Made by a program: the position numbers and the translations under genes
Shown: one piece after another, positions 10,151 to 21,822 of the stretch
Layout of the letters: every line of letters starts with the position of its first letter
How positions within the stretch are numbered: position 1 is the first letter of the stretch
The notes under the pieces: generated by a model
Database searches by the model: none
What the model saw: the letters and a program-made list of their open reading frames with translations, nothing else
What the model was told of the DNA's origin: nothing
Assembly (NCBI GenBank): GCA_036417435.1
Contig: CM070905.1
Span: 23,227,592 to 23,291,591, forward strand
DNA length: 64,000 nucleotides
From: Inia geoffrensis
Taxonomy: Eukaryota > Chordata > Mammalia > Artiodactyla > Iniidae
Reading direction: 5' to 3'

Positions 10151-10694
10151 ATATACAGCCTCTACATTGGAAGGCCTAAAGTTCAGTAGCAAGAGAGATT
10201 ACAATAACAACCAAAGAGCCGCAGGAACACAGCTCAACACCTATGAGATCTGTGAAGGCTTCACTGAGGAAATAATATTAGATTTGGGACTTGAAGAAAT
10301 AATAAGTTATACCTAACTCTGTAAGTCTCCAAACTGTCATGGTGCTTTACGTCTTCATGTTTTTAATAGCAACAACAAGAAAAAAGATACTAGTTATAAA
10401 GAGAAAACTGACAGCAGAGTATTTTCTGGTGGAAGGAAACATAAAATAGCAAAATGGCTTAGATCTCATGTCTTAATTTTTTTAGGGCCATGCGACCCTC
10501 CTTAGAAAATATGATGAAAGTCACATACCCTCTCTCTAGAATCTAGTGTTTGGTGTCTGCTTACACAAAATTTGGTATACAATTTCAAAGAGTTCACAGA
10601 TCTATTCAGACTGACAATCTGAATTCACTTAGGCCCAGGTGAAGACAATAAATCCTCCAAACAGTAATTATGGAATTGGAGGGAAAAAAACAAG
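10151..10694. other. Mostly unassigned; possible L2 scrap
   Basis: Text around 10250-10300 ('gaaggcttcactgagga', 'gggacttgaaga') resembles antisense L2, but the match is too short to be sure. The rest is unique-looking. Confidence 0.35.
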
Positions 10695-11085
10695 AACAAA
10701 GGCTATCATTTATTGTATATACATTTACTATATGCCAAGCAGCACTGCAAGAGATTATATACATGACTCATTTAATCCTCAGGACAGTCCTAAAGATAGG
10801 TTTTTTAAATCTAGATTTTATTTTTTGATTTGTTCATTTGTTTTTCACTAGGTAACTAAAGGTTCATGGCACAAACTTCAAGAGACATAAAGATTATATT
10901 GTGAAACGTAAGTCTCTCTTTCTGTCCCTTTCCTTCAGCACTAGATTATCCACTCTAGAGGGAAATTCTCCTACTTGCGCATTCTTCTAGAGCCATCTTT
11001 TGCATATAAGCAAATAGGTTAAGTAACTGACTCAAGATTACACTTATAAGCGGCAGAGCTAAGACGTAAATCTAGGTACATATAT
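10695..11085 (-). mobile_element. MIR SINE, antisense, split by L1 sequence
   Basis: Left part 10695-10810 ('atatgccaagcagcactgca', 'actcatttaatcctcaggac') and right part 10995-11085 ('ttaagtaactgactcaag', 'aagcggcagagctaagacg') are consecutive pieces of one antisense MIR. About 180 bp of L1-like 3' sequence lies between them. Confidence 0.75.
10815..10990 (-). mobile_element. L1M 3' fragment inside MIR
   Basis: Text such as 'aaacttcaagagacataaag' and 'tcttctagagccatcttttg' resembles antisense L1 3' sequence. It interrupts the MIR, so it inserted later. Confidence 0.5.
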
Positions 11086-11103
11086 CTTTGTGTGAGTATT
11101 TTT

Positions 11104-11473
11104 TATTAATTAATTAATTTATTTATTTTGGCTGCATTGGGTCTCCGTTGCTGCACACGGGCTTATCTCTAGCTGCGGCAAGTGGGGTCTACTCTTCTTG
11201 CACTGCGCAGGCTTCTCATTGCAGTGGCTTCCCTTGTTGCGGAGCACTGGCTCTAGGCACGTGGGCTTCAGTAGTTGTGGCACGCAGGCTCAGTAGTGTG
11301 GCTCGCAGGCTCAGTAGTGTGGCTCGCGGGCTCTAGAGCACAGGCTCAGCAGTTCTGGCACACGGGCTTAGTTGCTCCGTGGCATGTGGGATCTTCCCAG
11401 ACCAGGGCTCGAACCTATGTCCCCTACATTGGCAGGTGGATTCTTAACCACTGCGTCACCAGGGAAGTCCCTG
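11104..11473 (-). mobile_element. CHR-family SINE, long type, antisense, with internal duplication
   Basis: Minus-strand copy with tail at the left (ttaattaattaatttattta) and head at the right (ccagggaagtccc). Target-site copies tgtgtgagtattttt lie at about 11089 and 11474. A 21 bp unit is tandemly duplicated inside (11287-11307 and 11308-11328, 20 of 21 identical). Confidence 0.95.
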
Positions 11474-11520
11474 TGTGTGAGTATTTTTGTTTCTTTTTCT
11501 ACACAAATAGTAGCACGTCA

Positions 11521-11646
11521 GGAATTCCTTCGCAGTGCAGAAGTTAGGAAGCCCTGCTTCCATTGCAAGGTGTGCGGGTTCAATCCCTGGTCAAGTTACT
11601 AAGATCCCGCATGCTGCGCAGTGCGGCCAAAAACAAAAACAAAAAA
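11521..11646 (+). mobile_element. CHR-family SINE, short type
   Basis: 'ggaattccttcgcagtgcag' head, 'gcgggttcaatccctggtca' B box and 'gcagtgcggccaaaaacaaa' tail. Target-site duplication agtagcacgtca (11509-11520) and agtagcatgtca (11647-11658), 11 of 12. Confidence 0.93.
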
Positions 11647-11659
11647 AGTAGCATGTCAT

Positions 11660-11945
11660 ACATAAGCCTCCCCCCGCCAACATTACCTTGAAGGTTGTTC
11701 CATATCAGTATTCATAGAGCTGCCTCACTCTTTTAAACTCCTGAACATTATTCTATTCTATAGGTGTACCAATATTTATTTACCAGTCCCCTACCAATGG
11801 ACATTTAGATCATTTCCTACCTTTTGCTATTTGCATATCACCATGATAATACTATAATGAATATTCATCTTTATATGATATTTCATACATGTGTGAGAAC
11901 ATCTATAGGATAAATGTCTGGAAGTATTAGTTATTATTCTCTTTT
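11660..11945 (-). mobile_element. L1M 3' UTR fragment, antisense
   Basis: Antisense L1 3' signature: 'ttgttccatatcagtattc', 'accagtcccctaccaatgg', 'acatttagatcatttcctac'. 5'-truncated and diverged. Confidence 0.75.
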
Positions 11946-12234
11946 TTGGAAAAAAAATGACTTTTGCCACTCACCCCACCCCAAAATCTGGATGCAATAA
12001 GAAAGGAGGGGAGTGTATCTACCAGTCAGAAACTAGCCAATTACTTCACCTTAGTTTTTCAGGTTTACTTGTATACATGGGTATAACTCAATACCCCTTT
12101 TCCATCTTTTCAAAAATTGTTTTGGAATCCATAGGGGAGGGAGGCCCTGGTACTCAAAGTAGATTAATGTATAGTATTTATTTGAAAAGCTCTGAAGTAT
12201 AAAATGGTACTTGGATGTAAAAGTAAACAGGGTA
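11946..12234. other. Unassigned sequence
   Basis: No repeat recognised. Ends in the target site of the next SINE. Confidence 0.5.
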
Positions 12235-12444
12235 GGGCTTCCCTGGTGGCACAGTGGTTGAGAGTCCGCCTGCCGATGCAGGGGACACGGGTTTGTGCCC
12301 CGGTCCGGGAAGGTCCCACATGCCGCGGAGCGGCTGGGCCCGTGAGCCATGGCCGCTGAGCCTGCGCGTCCGGAGCCTGTGCTCCGCAACGGGAGAGGCC
12401 ACAACAGTGAGAGGCCCACGTACTGCAAAAAAAAGAAAAAAAAA
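12235..12444 (+). mobile_element. CHR-family SINE, deletion type
   Basis: Complete copy with a perfect 16 bp target-site duplication aaaagtaaacagggta at 12219-12234 and 12445-12460. Very little divergence from the other deletion-type copies suggests a recent insertion. Confidence 0.97.
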
Positions 12445-12474
12445 AAAAGTAAACAGGGTAAAAAATACAACTGA

Positions 12475-12770
12475 GGGACTTTCCTGGTGGTGCGGTGGTT
12501 AAGAATCTGCCTGCCAACGCAGGGGACATGGGTTTGAGCCCTGGTCCAGGAAGATCCCACATGCCGTGGAGCCACAACTACTGAGCCCGCACACCGCAAC
12601 TACTGAAGCTCACACACCTAGAGCCCAGGCTCCGCAACAGGAGAAGCCACGGCAATGAGAAGCCCGTGCACCGCAACGAAGAGTAGTCCCAGCTCGCCGC
12701 AACTAGGGAAAGCCCACGTGCAGCAACAAAGACCCAACACAGCCAAGATAAATAAATAAATTTTTTTTAA
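12475..12770 (+). mobile_element. CHR-family SINE, long type
   Basis: Head 'gggactttcctggtggtgcg', repeated 'cacaactactgagcc' units, 'gacccaacacagccaagata' and (aaat)n tail. Only a weak aactga repeat is seen at its borders. It lies 30 bp downstream of the previous SINE, same strand. Confidence 0.93.
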
Positions 12771-13130
12771 AAACTGAAAGAAGATTCAAATATTCCTTAT
12801 TTAGTGACATAAATTTCTTTTAATTATTTGTGTTGGATGTTTTCCATCATCATTTCTCCCCCAGCAATATAAAAATCCAGACATTTATATCTATACACTC
12901 CTTAGGCTATAATTAAATCCTTCCAAGGAGTGTAATTGTTCACTATCATTGTAAAAAAACTTGACGGAGTGGTGAAAGTTGAGGAAGGGAAGCAAAACCT
13001 TCCCATTAAGCAGCAGCAAATAACTGAAAATAAAGACCAATGAATCCTACAGTATTTACTAAGTGATTTCAAGTTTAGACCAGTAGTCCTCAGTTATTTA
13101 CCATGTCTCCATGCAATTTCTTATTACAGC
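12771..13130. other. Unassigned sequence
   Basis: AT-rich; no family recognised. Confidence 0.5.
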
Positions 13131-14270
13131 TAGTTTTTTAAAAAAGACTTTATTTTCTAGAGCAATTTAAGTTCACAGCGAAATTGAATATATAGATAGT
13201 TCTTATGTATCCCCTCCCCTCTAACACACACAGCCTCCTCCACTATCAACATCTAGTCCCAGAGTGGTATGTTTGTTATGATGGATGAACCTATGTTGAC
13301 ACATCATTATCACCTGAAGTCCAAACTTTACATTAGGGTTCATTCTTGGGGTTGTGTATTCTATAGATTTGATAGATGTATAATGACATGTATCTACCAC
13401 CATTATACTATCATACGGAATACTTTCACTGGTCTAAAAATCTTCTATGCTCTGCCTATTCATCTCCTCAACCCTCCACTCCTGGCAACCACTGATCTTT
13501 TTACTGTCTCCATAGTTTTGCCTTTTACAGAACGTCATATAGTTAGAATCATACAGTATGTAGCCTTTTCAGATTGGTTTCTTTCACTTGGTAATATTCA
13601 TTTAAGGTTCTTCTGTGTCTTTTCATGGCTTAATGACTCATTTCTTAGTGCTGAATAATATTCCACTGTCTAGATGTACCATAATTTATCCATTCACTTA
13701 CTGAAGGACATCCTGGTTGCTTCCAAGTCTTGGCAATTATGAGTAAAGCTGCTATAAACATCAGTGTGTGGACATCAGTTTTCAGCTCATTTGGATAAAT
13801 AACAAGGAGGACAACTGCTGGATTGTATGGTAAGAGTATGTTTAGTTTTGTAATAAGTTGCCAAATTATCTTCCAAACTGGCTGTTCCATTTTGTATTTC
13901 CACCAGCAATGAATGAGAGTTCCTGTTGCTCTATATCCTTACTGACATCCGGTGTTGTCAGTGTTCTTGATTTTGGCCATTCTAATTGGTGTAGAGTGGG
14001 ATCTCACTGTTTTAATTTGCATTTCCCTGATGACAATGATATGGGACATCTTTTTATATGCTCATTTGCTACCTGTATATCTTCTTTGGCGAGGTTTTGT
14101 TAAGGATTTTTGCCCATTTTTTAATTGGGTTGTTTGTTTTCTTATCGTTGAGTCTAAGAGGTCTTTGTGTATTTTGAGTAACAGTCCTTTATCAGATAGG
14201 TCTTTTGCAAATAGTTTCTCCCAGTCTGTGGCTTGTCTTCTTATTTTCTTGATGCAGTTATTTTTAATAG
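13131..14270 (-). mobile_element. L1M 3' half, antisense
   Basis: Continuous antisense L1 text including 'agtgctgaataatattccac', 'accataatttatccattcac', 'ggctgttccattttgtattt', 'tctcccagtctgtggcttgt'. The antisense frame 13952-14302 (116 codons) is an artefact of this. About 1.1 kb of 3' UTR and ORF2 end, no intact ORF. Confidence 0.85.
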
Positions 14271-14274
14271 ACCA

Positions 14275-14375
14275 GAAAATTATAACTCAGAAACTTGATT
14301 AACGCATACAGCAGGAAGTGACAAAGCCAGGACCTAAACTCTGCTATTATCACCATTCCATGTTGTATTTGCTAG
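14275..14375 (-). mobile_element. Probable MIR fragment, antisense
   Basis: 'aactcagaaacttgattaac' followed by 'gtgacaaagccaggacctaa' matches the antisense MIR central region. Diverged and short. Confidence 0.5.
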
Positions 14376-14459
14376 GACTCACTTGGAAAAGGAGACAGAA
14401 TACTGAAGGAAAAAACAAAGCAAAACACCAACCACCACCACAACCATTCTGGTTCTGAA

Positions 14460-15790
14460 AAAAGGAAGCCACACACCCTCCCCTTCTCTTATCTCACAAA
14501 TTCCCCCTGATAATCTCTCCCATCACCACGTTTCAGTTATCCTCTATGGGCTAATAACTCCTAAATCTCTACTGAAAGCCCAAATTTCTCAGATCTGTAT
14601 ATCCAAATGCCTTTTGGACATCTCCACTTATACACTCCATGGGTTCCTCAAACATAGCCTGTCCAAAACTAAATTCATCATTTAACCAAAACTGTTCCTC
14701 TTCCTCCCAAATTCTCTATCCCAATAAATGGACCTCCATTTCAGAAACCCCAAAGTCACCCTAAGACCACTTCCTCTTAACCTGCCATTTCATTTGCAGA
14801 AGTAGCCCCAATTCGTAAAATTCTGTCCTTTGTCCAATGACATCATTTTCTCACAATTCATCAACGCTTTTTTTAGTTTCACTTCCCTCCTTGTCTAGCC
14901 TAGATTCCCTAGCCCATCTTGAAAGTGACTCATAAATAATTTCATTCCCTCTCTCCCTTCATTATTTCTGCCAGGCAAAAACCTCAGTCCTGATGACCCC
15001 TACTAATCTTATCTACTTCATGTTTGGCAACCAAGCTGCTAAATTTTGCAAGAGAAAAACCACGTGACAAGCTGACTGGTTTCACTTTAAATTCACCTTC
15101 CCCAAACTCAAATGAGCATCAATAGCACCTCAATCATCTTACAAACTTTCTTTAATGGTAAGTACTCCCCTCTGTCCCCTCCCAGGAAGAATAGCTCATG
15201 TTAGTTCCCTCAAACTTCTACCCTCACTTTCAAGTGACAGCCTTACCTTATATACATAAAGAGAATAAAAAGAAGAGGAGGGGGCTTCCCTGGTGGCGCA
15301 GTGGTTGAGAGTCCGCCTGCCGACGCAGGGGACATGGGCTCGTGCCCCGGTCCGGGAAGATCCCACGTGCCGCGGAGCGGCTGGGCCCGTGAGCCATGGC
15401 CACTGCGCCTGCGTGTCCGGAGCCTGTGCTCCGCAACGGGAGAGGCCACAACAGTGACAGGCCCGCGTACCGCAAAAAAAAAAAGAAACAGAAGAGGAGG
15501 ACAATATCTGATACAAACTTACATTCCCATCACCAGGCCTAGCTCATTTGCCCCTGCTTCACCTTCTTCCCCACTTTTACTGAAATAAGGGTCTCACCTT
15601 GTGCTCTACAGTCCATTCCATCTCAAGTTCTTGAGGACTTGACTCTTTCCACATGATCTGGCCCTTACCTATCTTTCCAACCCCATCTCCCAACATTTAG
15701 CCTCTGCCTAAAAATACTCCACTAAAAACCAACCTTCTTTTCCAAATTAGGGCCTTTGTACATGCTCCCTATGCCTTCTTTCCTTCGTAA
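14460..15790 (+). mobile_element. L2 LINE remnant, sense, split by a SINE
   Basis: L2 text in order: 'ctaataactcctaaatctct', 'gacatctccacttatacact', 'cctgtccaaaactaaattca' and, after the SINE, 'ccttacctatctttccaacc' and 'agggcctttgtacatgctcc'. The SINE at 15281-15489 splits it. No frame survives. Confidence 0.7.
15281..15489 (+). mobile_element. CHR-family SINE, deletion type
   Basis: Complete, near-consensus. Target-site duplication agaagaggagg at about 15271 and 15490. Inserted in the L2 remnant. Confidence 0.96.
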
Positions 15791-15799
15791 TTTGCAATT

Positions 15800-16965
15800 T
15801 TTTGGTTAACTCCGTTGTTTGTCTATTTCTCCTGTGCAGTTGACTCACCACAACCACCGCGATGGCCCTAGACAACCACTGACTGATCTGTTTTCTGTCA
15901 CTATAGAGAGATTTGCCTTTTATAGAATGTTATATAAATGAAATCATAAATATATATACTCTTTTGTGTCTAGGTTATTTCACTTAGCATAGTATTTTTG
16001 AGATGCACCCACATTGTTCCATGTGTAGTTCATTCTCTTTTATTGCTAAGTAGTACTCCTTTACATGGATGTACTTTAGTTTATCCATTTACTTGTTGAT
16101 GGATATTTGGTGTTTTTCCAGTTTGGGGCCATTATGAATTAAACTGCTATCAACATCAGTGTACTAGTCTTTGTGTGAACATCGGATTTCATTTTCTCGG
16201 GTAAAGACAAAGGTAGGGGTAGAACTGCTGAGTCATTTGGTAAGTATATATTAAATTCATGACAAACTGGAAAACTGTTATTCACCAGTAATGTATGAGC
16301 ATCACAACAGAGCCATATCCACATCAATACTAGGTATTGTCAGTCTTTTGAATTTTAGCCATTCTAGTAGTGTATATAGTATCTCACCATGGTTTTAATT
16401 TGCATTTCTCTACTGACTCATCATGTTGAGCAACTTACGTGCTTACTGGCATTTGTTTAGCATCTATTGAGGCATGTCTGTTCAAATCATTTGTCCATTT
16501 AAAAGACTAAATTGTGTATCTTATTATTGAGTTTTAAGAGTTCTTTATGTGTTCTAGATACCAGTCCTTTGTCTGGTATATGTATTGTGACTATTTTCTC
16601 CCATTCTGTGGCTACCTTTTTTATTTACTTAACTATGTACTTTAAAAGAAATAGAAAGAAATAAGAAATTTTTGCTTGCCCCAAGGTCATGAAGATTTTT
16701 TCCTTTGTTTTCTTCTACAGTCTATGATCCATTTTGAGTTAAGTGTTACATATGGAATGAAATAAAGGTAAAAGGTCACTTTTCTCCCAAATGGATATCT
16801 AATTGTTCAAGTACCATTTGATTAAAAAAAGATCCTTTCCCCACTGATTTCCTCTGGCTTCTTTGTCAAAACTCAATTCATTGTCTACATGTGTATCTAT
16901 TTCTGGACTCTCTATTCTGTTGCACTGACCTACATGTACCTATCCTTTTTCCTTTAGTGTCAGTA
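15800..16965 (-). mobile_element. L1M 3' half, antisense (second copy)
   Basis: Antisense L1: 'aagtagtactcctttacatg', 'ttgatggatatttggtgttt', 'ttctcccattctgtggctac', 'tccattttgagttaagtgtt', 'agtaccatttgattaaaaa'. Homologous to, but separate from, the copy at 13131-14270. Confidence 0.85.
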
Positions 16966-17643
16966 CCTTCTGTGGAGTGAGAAAAGGTAATAACTGGAGT
17001 CCAAAAAATTCCAGTTCTTTCCCATCTCTCCAAGTCCTCCTTCTCTTTTTCTTCTTTAAGCACTTAGCACAAAATAGTCTTCAAAGTCAAAATTGCTAGC
17101 ACAGAAGGTACTATAATTGTCCACGTACGTCAAATATAGACTGACCTCAGGATAACGATTTTATTCATACAAAATATAAAACAAATAAGAAAAATATGGA
17201 AGTATTCATTCCAAATTCACTATGAGCAGTCCACTAAAAACAAACAATATCCTAGTGCCCTCTAGTGGGGAAAAACTGCAGGGATATAACAAACAGAAAT
17301 GGGCTAATAAAACACCATTCAGAGGAATACTGAATACTGACAAATGTGATTAATATTTTCATTTATTCTCCTCACTCTATTTATAACAAAATTATATTTT
17401 TGGTAAAAAGGAAAATGTTTGGCTACCTTAAGCTATTTTAATCCAATGTGCATGCAGTGAAATAGAAAATTGGTTAGAAAAAACAAAACAGATGTTTGAA
17501 ATTTGTATTCCCACAGTGTACTTCCCTATACAAAGGAAATGGGGACCAGAGGTCAGAGAAAAAGAGAAAGGATTTTACATAATTGATTGAGCAAGGATGT
17601 AAATTAAGCGGTTTCAATACATGTAGTTTAAATACACTGTCAA
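16966..17643. other. Unassigned sequence
   Basis: No repeat or exon recognised. A minus-strand 61-codon frame (16878-17063) overlaps the L1 edge and is not credible. Confidence 0.5.
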
Positions 17644-17892
17644 GGGCTTCTCTGGTGGCGCAGTGGTTGACAGTCCGCCTGCCGATGCAGGGGACACGGG
17701 TTTGTGCCCTGGTACGGGTTTGTGCCCTGGTCCGGGAAGATCCCACATGCCGCGGAGCGGCTAGGCCCGTGAACGGCTAGGCCCGTGAGCCATGGCCGCT
17801 GAGCCTGCGCGTCTGGAGCCTGTGCTCCGCAACGGGAGAGACCACCATAGTGAGACGCCCGCGTACCACAAAAAAAAAACCCCACAAAAACC
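17644..17892 (+). mobile_element. CHR-family SINE, deletion type, with two internal tandem duplications
   Basis: About 40 bp longer than its relatives because two short segments are duplicated in tandem: an 18 bp unit (17696-17713 and 17714-17731, identical) over the B box, and a 16 bp unit (17758-17773 and 17774-17789, 15 of 16). Target-site copies cactgtcaag at 17635-17644 and 17893-17902. Confidence 0.95.
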
Positions 17893-17902
17893 CACTGTCA
17901 AG

Positions 17903-18261
17903 ATATATATGTTAATATATACTTGTATACAATGCAAGACATAATAATGTACAGTATTAGGCACACACACAACAGATTTTCTGGAATGGAGCACAAGAAG
18001 TTTATACATTTATATATTTTAAATATATATAAAAAATGCTTTTTAAAATGTAGGCCAATTGTTTTGAAACAGTGAAATCGAATTCTACATACTTACTCAT
18101 GAGCCCCCCAAATAGGTGGCAAGAGATACTTTCTTGAAAATAGTTCCAACAGTTGGTTATAATTAATTAACTCTTAAGTCCCACAGGGTACATAGCTACA
18201 TTAACTTCCAACATTCTCAAACATGCAAAAGTAGAGAAATAATAAATTAAAAGTACTTTTC
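17903..18261. other. Unassigned AT-rich sequence
   Basis: Runs of tatata and aaatatatataaa; no element recognised. Confidence 0.5.
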
Positions 18262-18615
18262 GGACTTCCCTTGTGGCGCGATGGTTAAGAATCTGCCTGC
18301 CAATGCAGGGGACACGGGTTCGATCCCTGGTCCAGGAAGATCTCACATGCTGCGGAGCAACTAAGCCCACGCACCACAACTACTGAGCCCGTGCTCGCTC
18401 TAGAGCCCGTAAACCATAACTACTAAGCCCGCGTGCCACAACTACTGAAGCCCGTGCACCTAGAACCCGTGCTCCGCAACAAGAGAAGCCACCACAGTGA
18501 GAAGCCCGCACACCTCAACAAAGAGTAGCCCCCGCTCGCCGCGCAATTAGAGAAAGCCCGCGTGCAGCAATGAAGACCCAACGCAGCCAAAAATAAAATT
18601 AAATAAATAAAATTT
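18262..18615 (+). mobile_element. CHR-family SINE, long type
   Basis: Head 'ggacttcccttgtggcgcga', B box 'gggttcgatccctggtccag', 'cacaactactgagcc' units, 'gacccaacgcagccaaaaat' and (aaat)n tail. No certain target-site duplication. Confidence 0.93.
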
Positions 18616-19700
18616 AAACCTCTAAATTCTGGCAGTAATTTATTATGCAACAATACTAACTATAATAGATGTTACACAGTAGTAGACAAGCTCTCCCCTT
18701 TATATTATTTGAAGTCAATATAGAATCTTGGAAGATATTCTGCTTCACTTCTATTTTTTCTACTTTTTTTTTCCCTTGCCTTAGAATTTCAGAAATATTT
18801 TTGTTAAAATTCCAAACCACTCATTTCATAGGTGTAGAAACTTATGTCCAGAGAACTGAAATAACAGAACAAATTACAGATCAATCTACTAGTAGTATAT
18901 AGATCAAAATCCATGCTTCTTGATTCTCAATGTAGTGTTTTTTGTCCGTAACCAAAATTTCTTTGTATCTTCTCCTTCCTTTCTTTATTCCACTCTTTCT
19001 TTGTGGCAGAAGGGCAGCCAAAATAATATCAATCAACCAGCTTTATCTGCTTCCCTCCAAATAGCCCAGACTTATTTCCAATTTAAGGATTTAAAGCACA
19101 TTTCCCAGTCCTGCTTGTCTCTACTCCTGCTGAGCCTCCAGCAATGCACGGTGCCAGCCTCCTGGGCCAGTTGGTAAGTGTGTATAGATTATCACCAACA
19201 GAATGCAAATTTGCTACTAAGTGTACCTGGGTAACAGGGGAACAATGACAGGAGGGCATTATCTGAGTAATAAGACTTACAGAACTTCCAGTAAGACAGC
19301 AAGAATCCCAACCTCACCTGGACTGAAAACTGCTATCTTTTGGCAACTGTAAAATGTAAAAGTTACCTGCAAGTCTAACAACTTCCTAACAAAGGTTTAA
19401 CTAGCAGTTAGACAGGCTGGTTTATCAGATAGGGTCAAGAAGGAACCAAGAAAAGAAAATTAAAAAACAGAAAATAAACCAAATGGCACCAGAAAAAGAG
19501 ATGGTAATAAAGAAAGAAAAACAAAGTAGGGTGAGGGTGCATAAAGGGAGCAAAACGATGAAGTTATACAGATATCTTTCCCTAGCCCAGATTAGAACTA
19601 CAGCAGGATTTGTAGTTTTTCATTTATATTCAACTGATCTCTATGTATTAATTTCTGTAGCCTGGTCCCAAAGTAGGATGGCTAATAAAAGGGACTTAAA
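18616..19700. other. Mostly unique sequence, possible degraded MIR
   Basis: Around 18830-18940 text such as 'ggtgtagaaacttatgtcca' and 'catgcttcttgattctcaat' hints at an antisense MIR. A good donor-like site (ttg/gtaagtgtg) lies at about 19172, but without an acceptor or conserved frame I do not call an exon. Confidence 0.4.
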
Positions 19701-21344
19701 GTTACTAAAATTTCAGCTTAAAACTATATATGAAGCCACTCAAATGTCCATCAACAGAGTTTTGATATATCTGTTAAAAAAAAAAAAAAGAGGAAGCTTT
19801 TTTGTGAACCTTCAGATGAAGGTTCATATTATGTGAACCTTGGTGTAAGAAAGGGGGATAAGGATAAATATATGTATTACTTATATTTGCATAAGGAAAC
19901 AATAAGAAATGATGACTAGGCCATGAAAAAAAAGTTTTTGTCTATCAATACATGTAAGTTCATTATCAACCTTACTGCCCAGTTAGAGACTTAAGGTCAT
20001 TATAATGACACTTCTTATTTAACTTTTGCTCTCTTCTAGCTTAAGAACGAACTGGACCATCTGGAGGAGAATGTTTAATTTTAGTGCTTGGCACAATAGG
20101 GTCTGATGCTGATCAGTTTCCAAAGGCTCCTCAGATCAGATAAAACATGATTTTTTCTCCATATCTGGATTAAATGAGTAACTGCAATGTGGTTTTTTTC
20201 TCTTCCCCCAATAATGTATCACACTATGTTTACCTCCATTAACCCCTAATCAATATTTACAATTTAAATTAATATCTTACCATCTGATTCTAAGTACGTA
20301 CCTAGTTTCTGTGCCAAATGTTTTAGGCTTCAGCTGTTCTTGTCTCTCCAGTTGTAATTGTAAATGCTTGTAAGTTATTGATTGACCAGCTAGCTACATG
20401 TATCTTTGCATGGTGCCTCCAGTGCACATTTAATTAGACACTCTGGGACTACTTTTTTATGCCAATCCCCAAAGTGTAACCCTATATAACCAAAAATCCT
20501 TAACTTTATGTCATGCCATAAAACTTTTCCTAGGTTTTCCAGTCCTGAAAGACAGCTTAGAGTCTATGAACTCCAATAGTGACAGTTTCCAACATGCAAA
20601 CAGAGAAAAAATTATTAGCAACATCTCTCAGCTGCTGGGAAAAAAGGGCCAACACAAATAGCTATAGGTAACATATTCTAATCTCAAAGAGACAAGAATC
20701 AAGACCAAGAATGTAAACACAATATTCTCCTCCCTCAATTTCTACCCTTTCTTCTAGTCCTTCCCTATTACCTTCACCACCCTTTCCTTCCCTTCCTCTA
20801 GGGAGTGAGGCTCAGGCAGCAGCTGGTTTACTCATAGCTAGCTTTATTTGATTTACATGGCAATAGAAACACACAAAAAGTCAGGCCCAAAAGACAGCTA
20901 TTTGTTTTTGATTGGTTCAAATTCTTTTCACCCAGGTAAAAAGAACCTCAAACTAACAAAAAAGAATTGGGAGAAAAGATAGGTGAAGGAGGACTTTCTA
21001 GTGAAAAGCTAAGAGATGGGCCTGGGGAATTGCTAACTGTGTAAATTTCTAAGTATTGTGCTTCTGGTTTCTGAATCTTGTTACTAGTGGCCATGGTCCC
21101 AGATCTAGAGAACAAACTGAGCTATGGTTACAATGTTATTATTTAAAGACCTTTCATCTGTTCACATCTTTGGATCTCAGAATAACACTGCCATTTCAAC
21201 CTTCCAGCTTGTATAAACTAGTGCCAAGAGGAAATTACAGTCAACATCAAGAGTGGATACACCCAAACTCAGAAACATATCTCTCTTCACAAACGGAAGG
21301 AAAAGGGAATGATTTTTTTTTTTAATCCACCCCACCTCTATGCT
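19701..21344. other. Unassigned, largely unique sequence
   Basis: Apart from an L1-like scrap near 19735-19795 ('caaatgtccatcaacagag' then poly-A), I see no repeats in 1.6 kb. It is one of the longest repeat-poor stretches here. Frames of 117 codons (19483-19836) and 89 codons (21056-21325) have no recognisable domain. Confidence 0.45.
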
Positions 21345-21587
21345 ATGAAATGAATATCTTTTTAAAAACTTCAATTATAAAAATCACTCATGTTCACTGT
21401 GGAAAACAACAAAAGAAGAGGCAAAAATCAATCATAGTCCCAACACTCAATTATTATCATTGCTGACATTTTAGAATGTATCCTTCTGGTAAATTTTTAT
21501 AGGCAAAAAATGAGATCATGTTATAACCTTTTTTCATGTAATATATTATTACATATTTCATGTCTATAAAATGATTAAATACTGTAA

Positions 21588-21822
21588 CTGAGAGCATGGG
21601 TTTTGAAGTCAGACAAACATAACTGGGTCCCGGCTCTCCTACTTATTGTGCGATTTTAGATAAGTTATTTAACCTCTCTCAATGCCTGAGTTTCCTAATA
21701 TATAAAATGGAAACAAACTGCTTACCTCACAGGCTTATTCTAAGTATTAAATAATAATAGATACGAGATAGATAGAATAAATCTAGTACATAGTAAGCAC
21801 TCAACAACATAATATACATTGC
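21588..21822 (+). mobile_element. MIR SINE, sense
   Basis: 'gagcatgggttttgaagtca', 'gggtcccggctctcctactt', 'taagttatttaacctctctc', 'tagtaagcactcaacaacat': nearly the whole MIR in order. Confidence 0.85.

Noticed and set aside
11287..11328. CRISPR-like or satellite repeat
   Set aside because: Only two units inside a SINE, no spacers; this is a eukaryotic genome.
12051..12599. 182-codon minus-strand frame, the longest in the window
   Set aside because: It runs through two adjacent plus-strand SINEs read backwards; no independent coding evidence.
13952..14302. 116-codon plus-strand frame with membrane-protein-like composition
   Set aside because: It is the antisense of L1 3' sequence; hydrophobicity comes from T-rich DNA.
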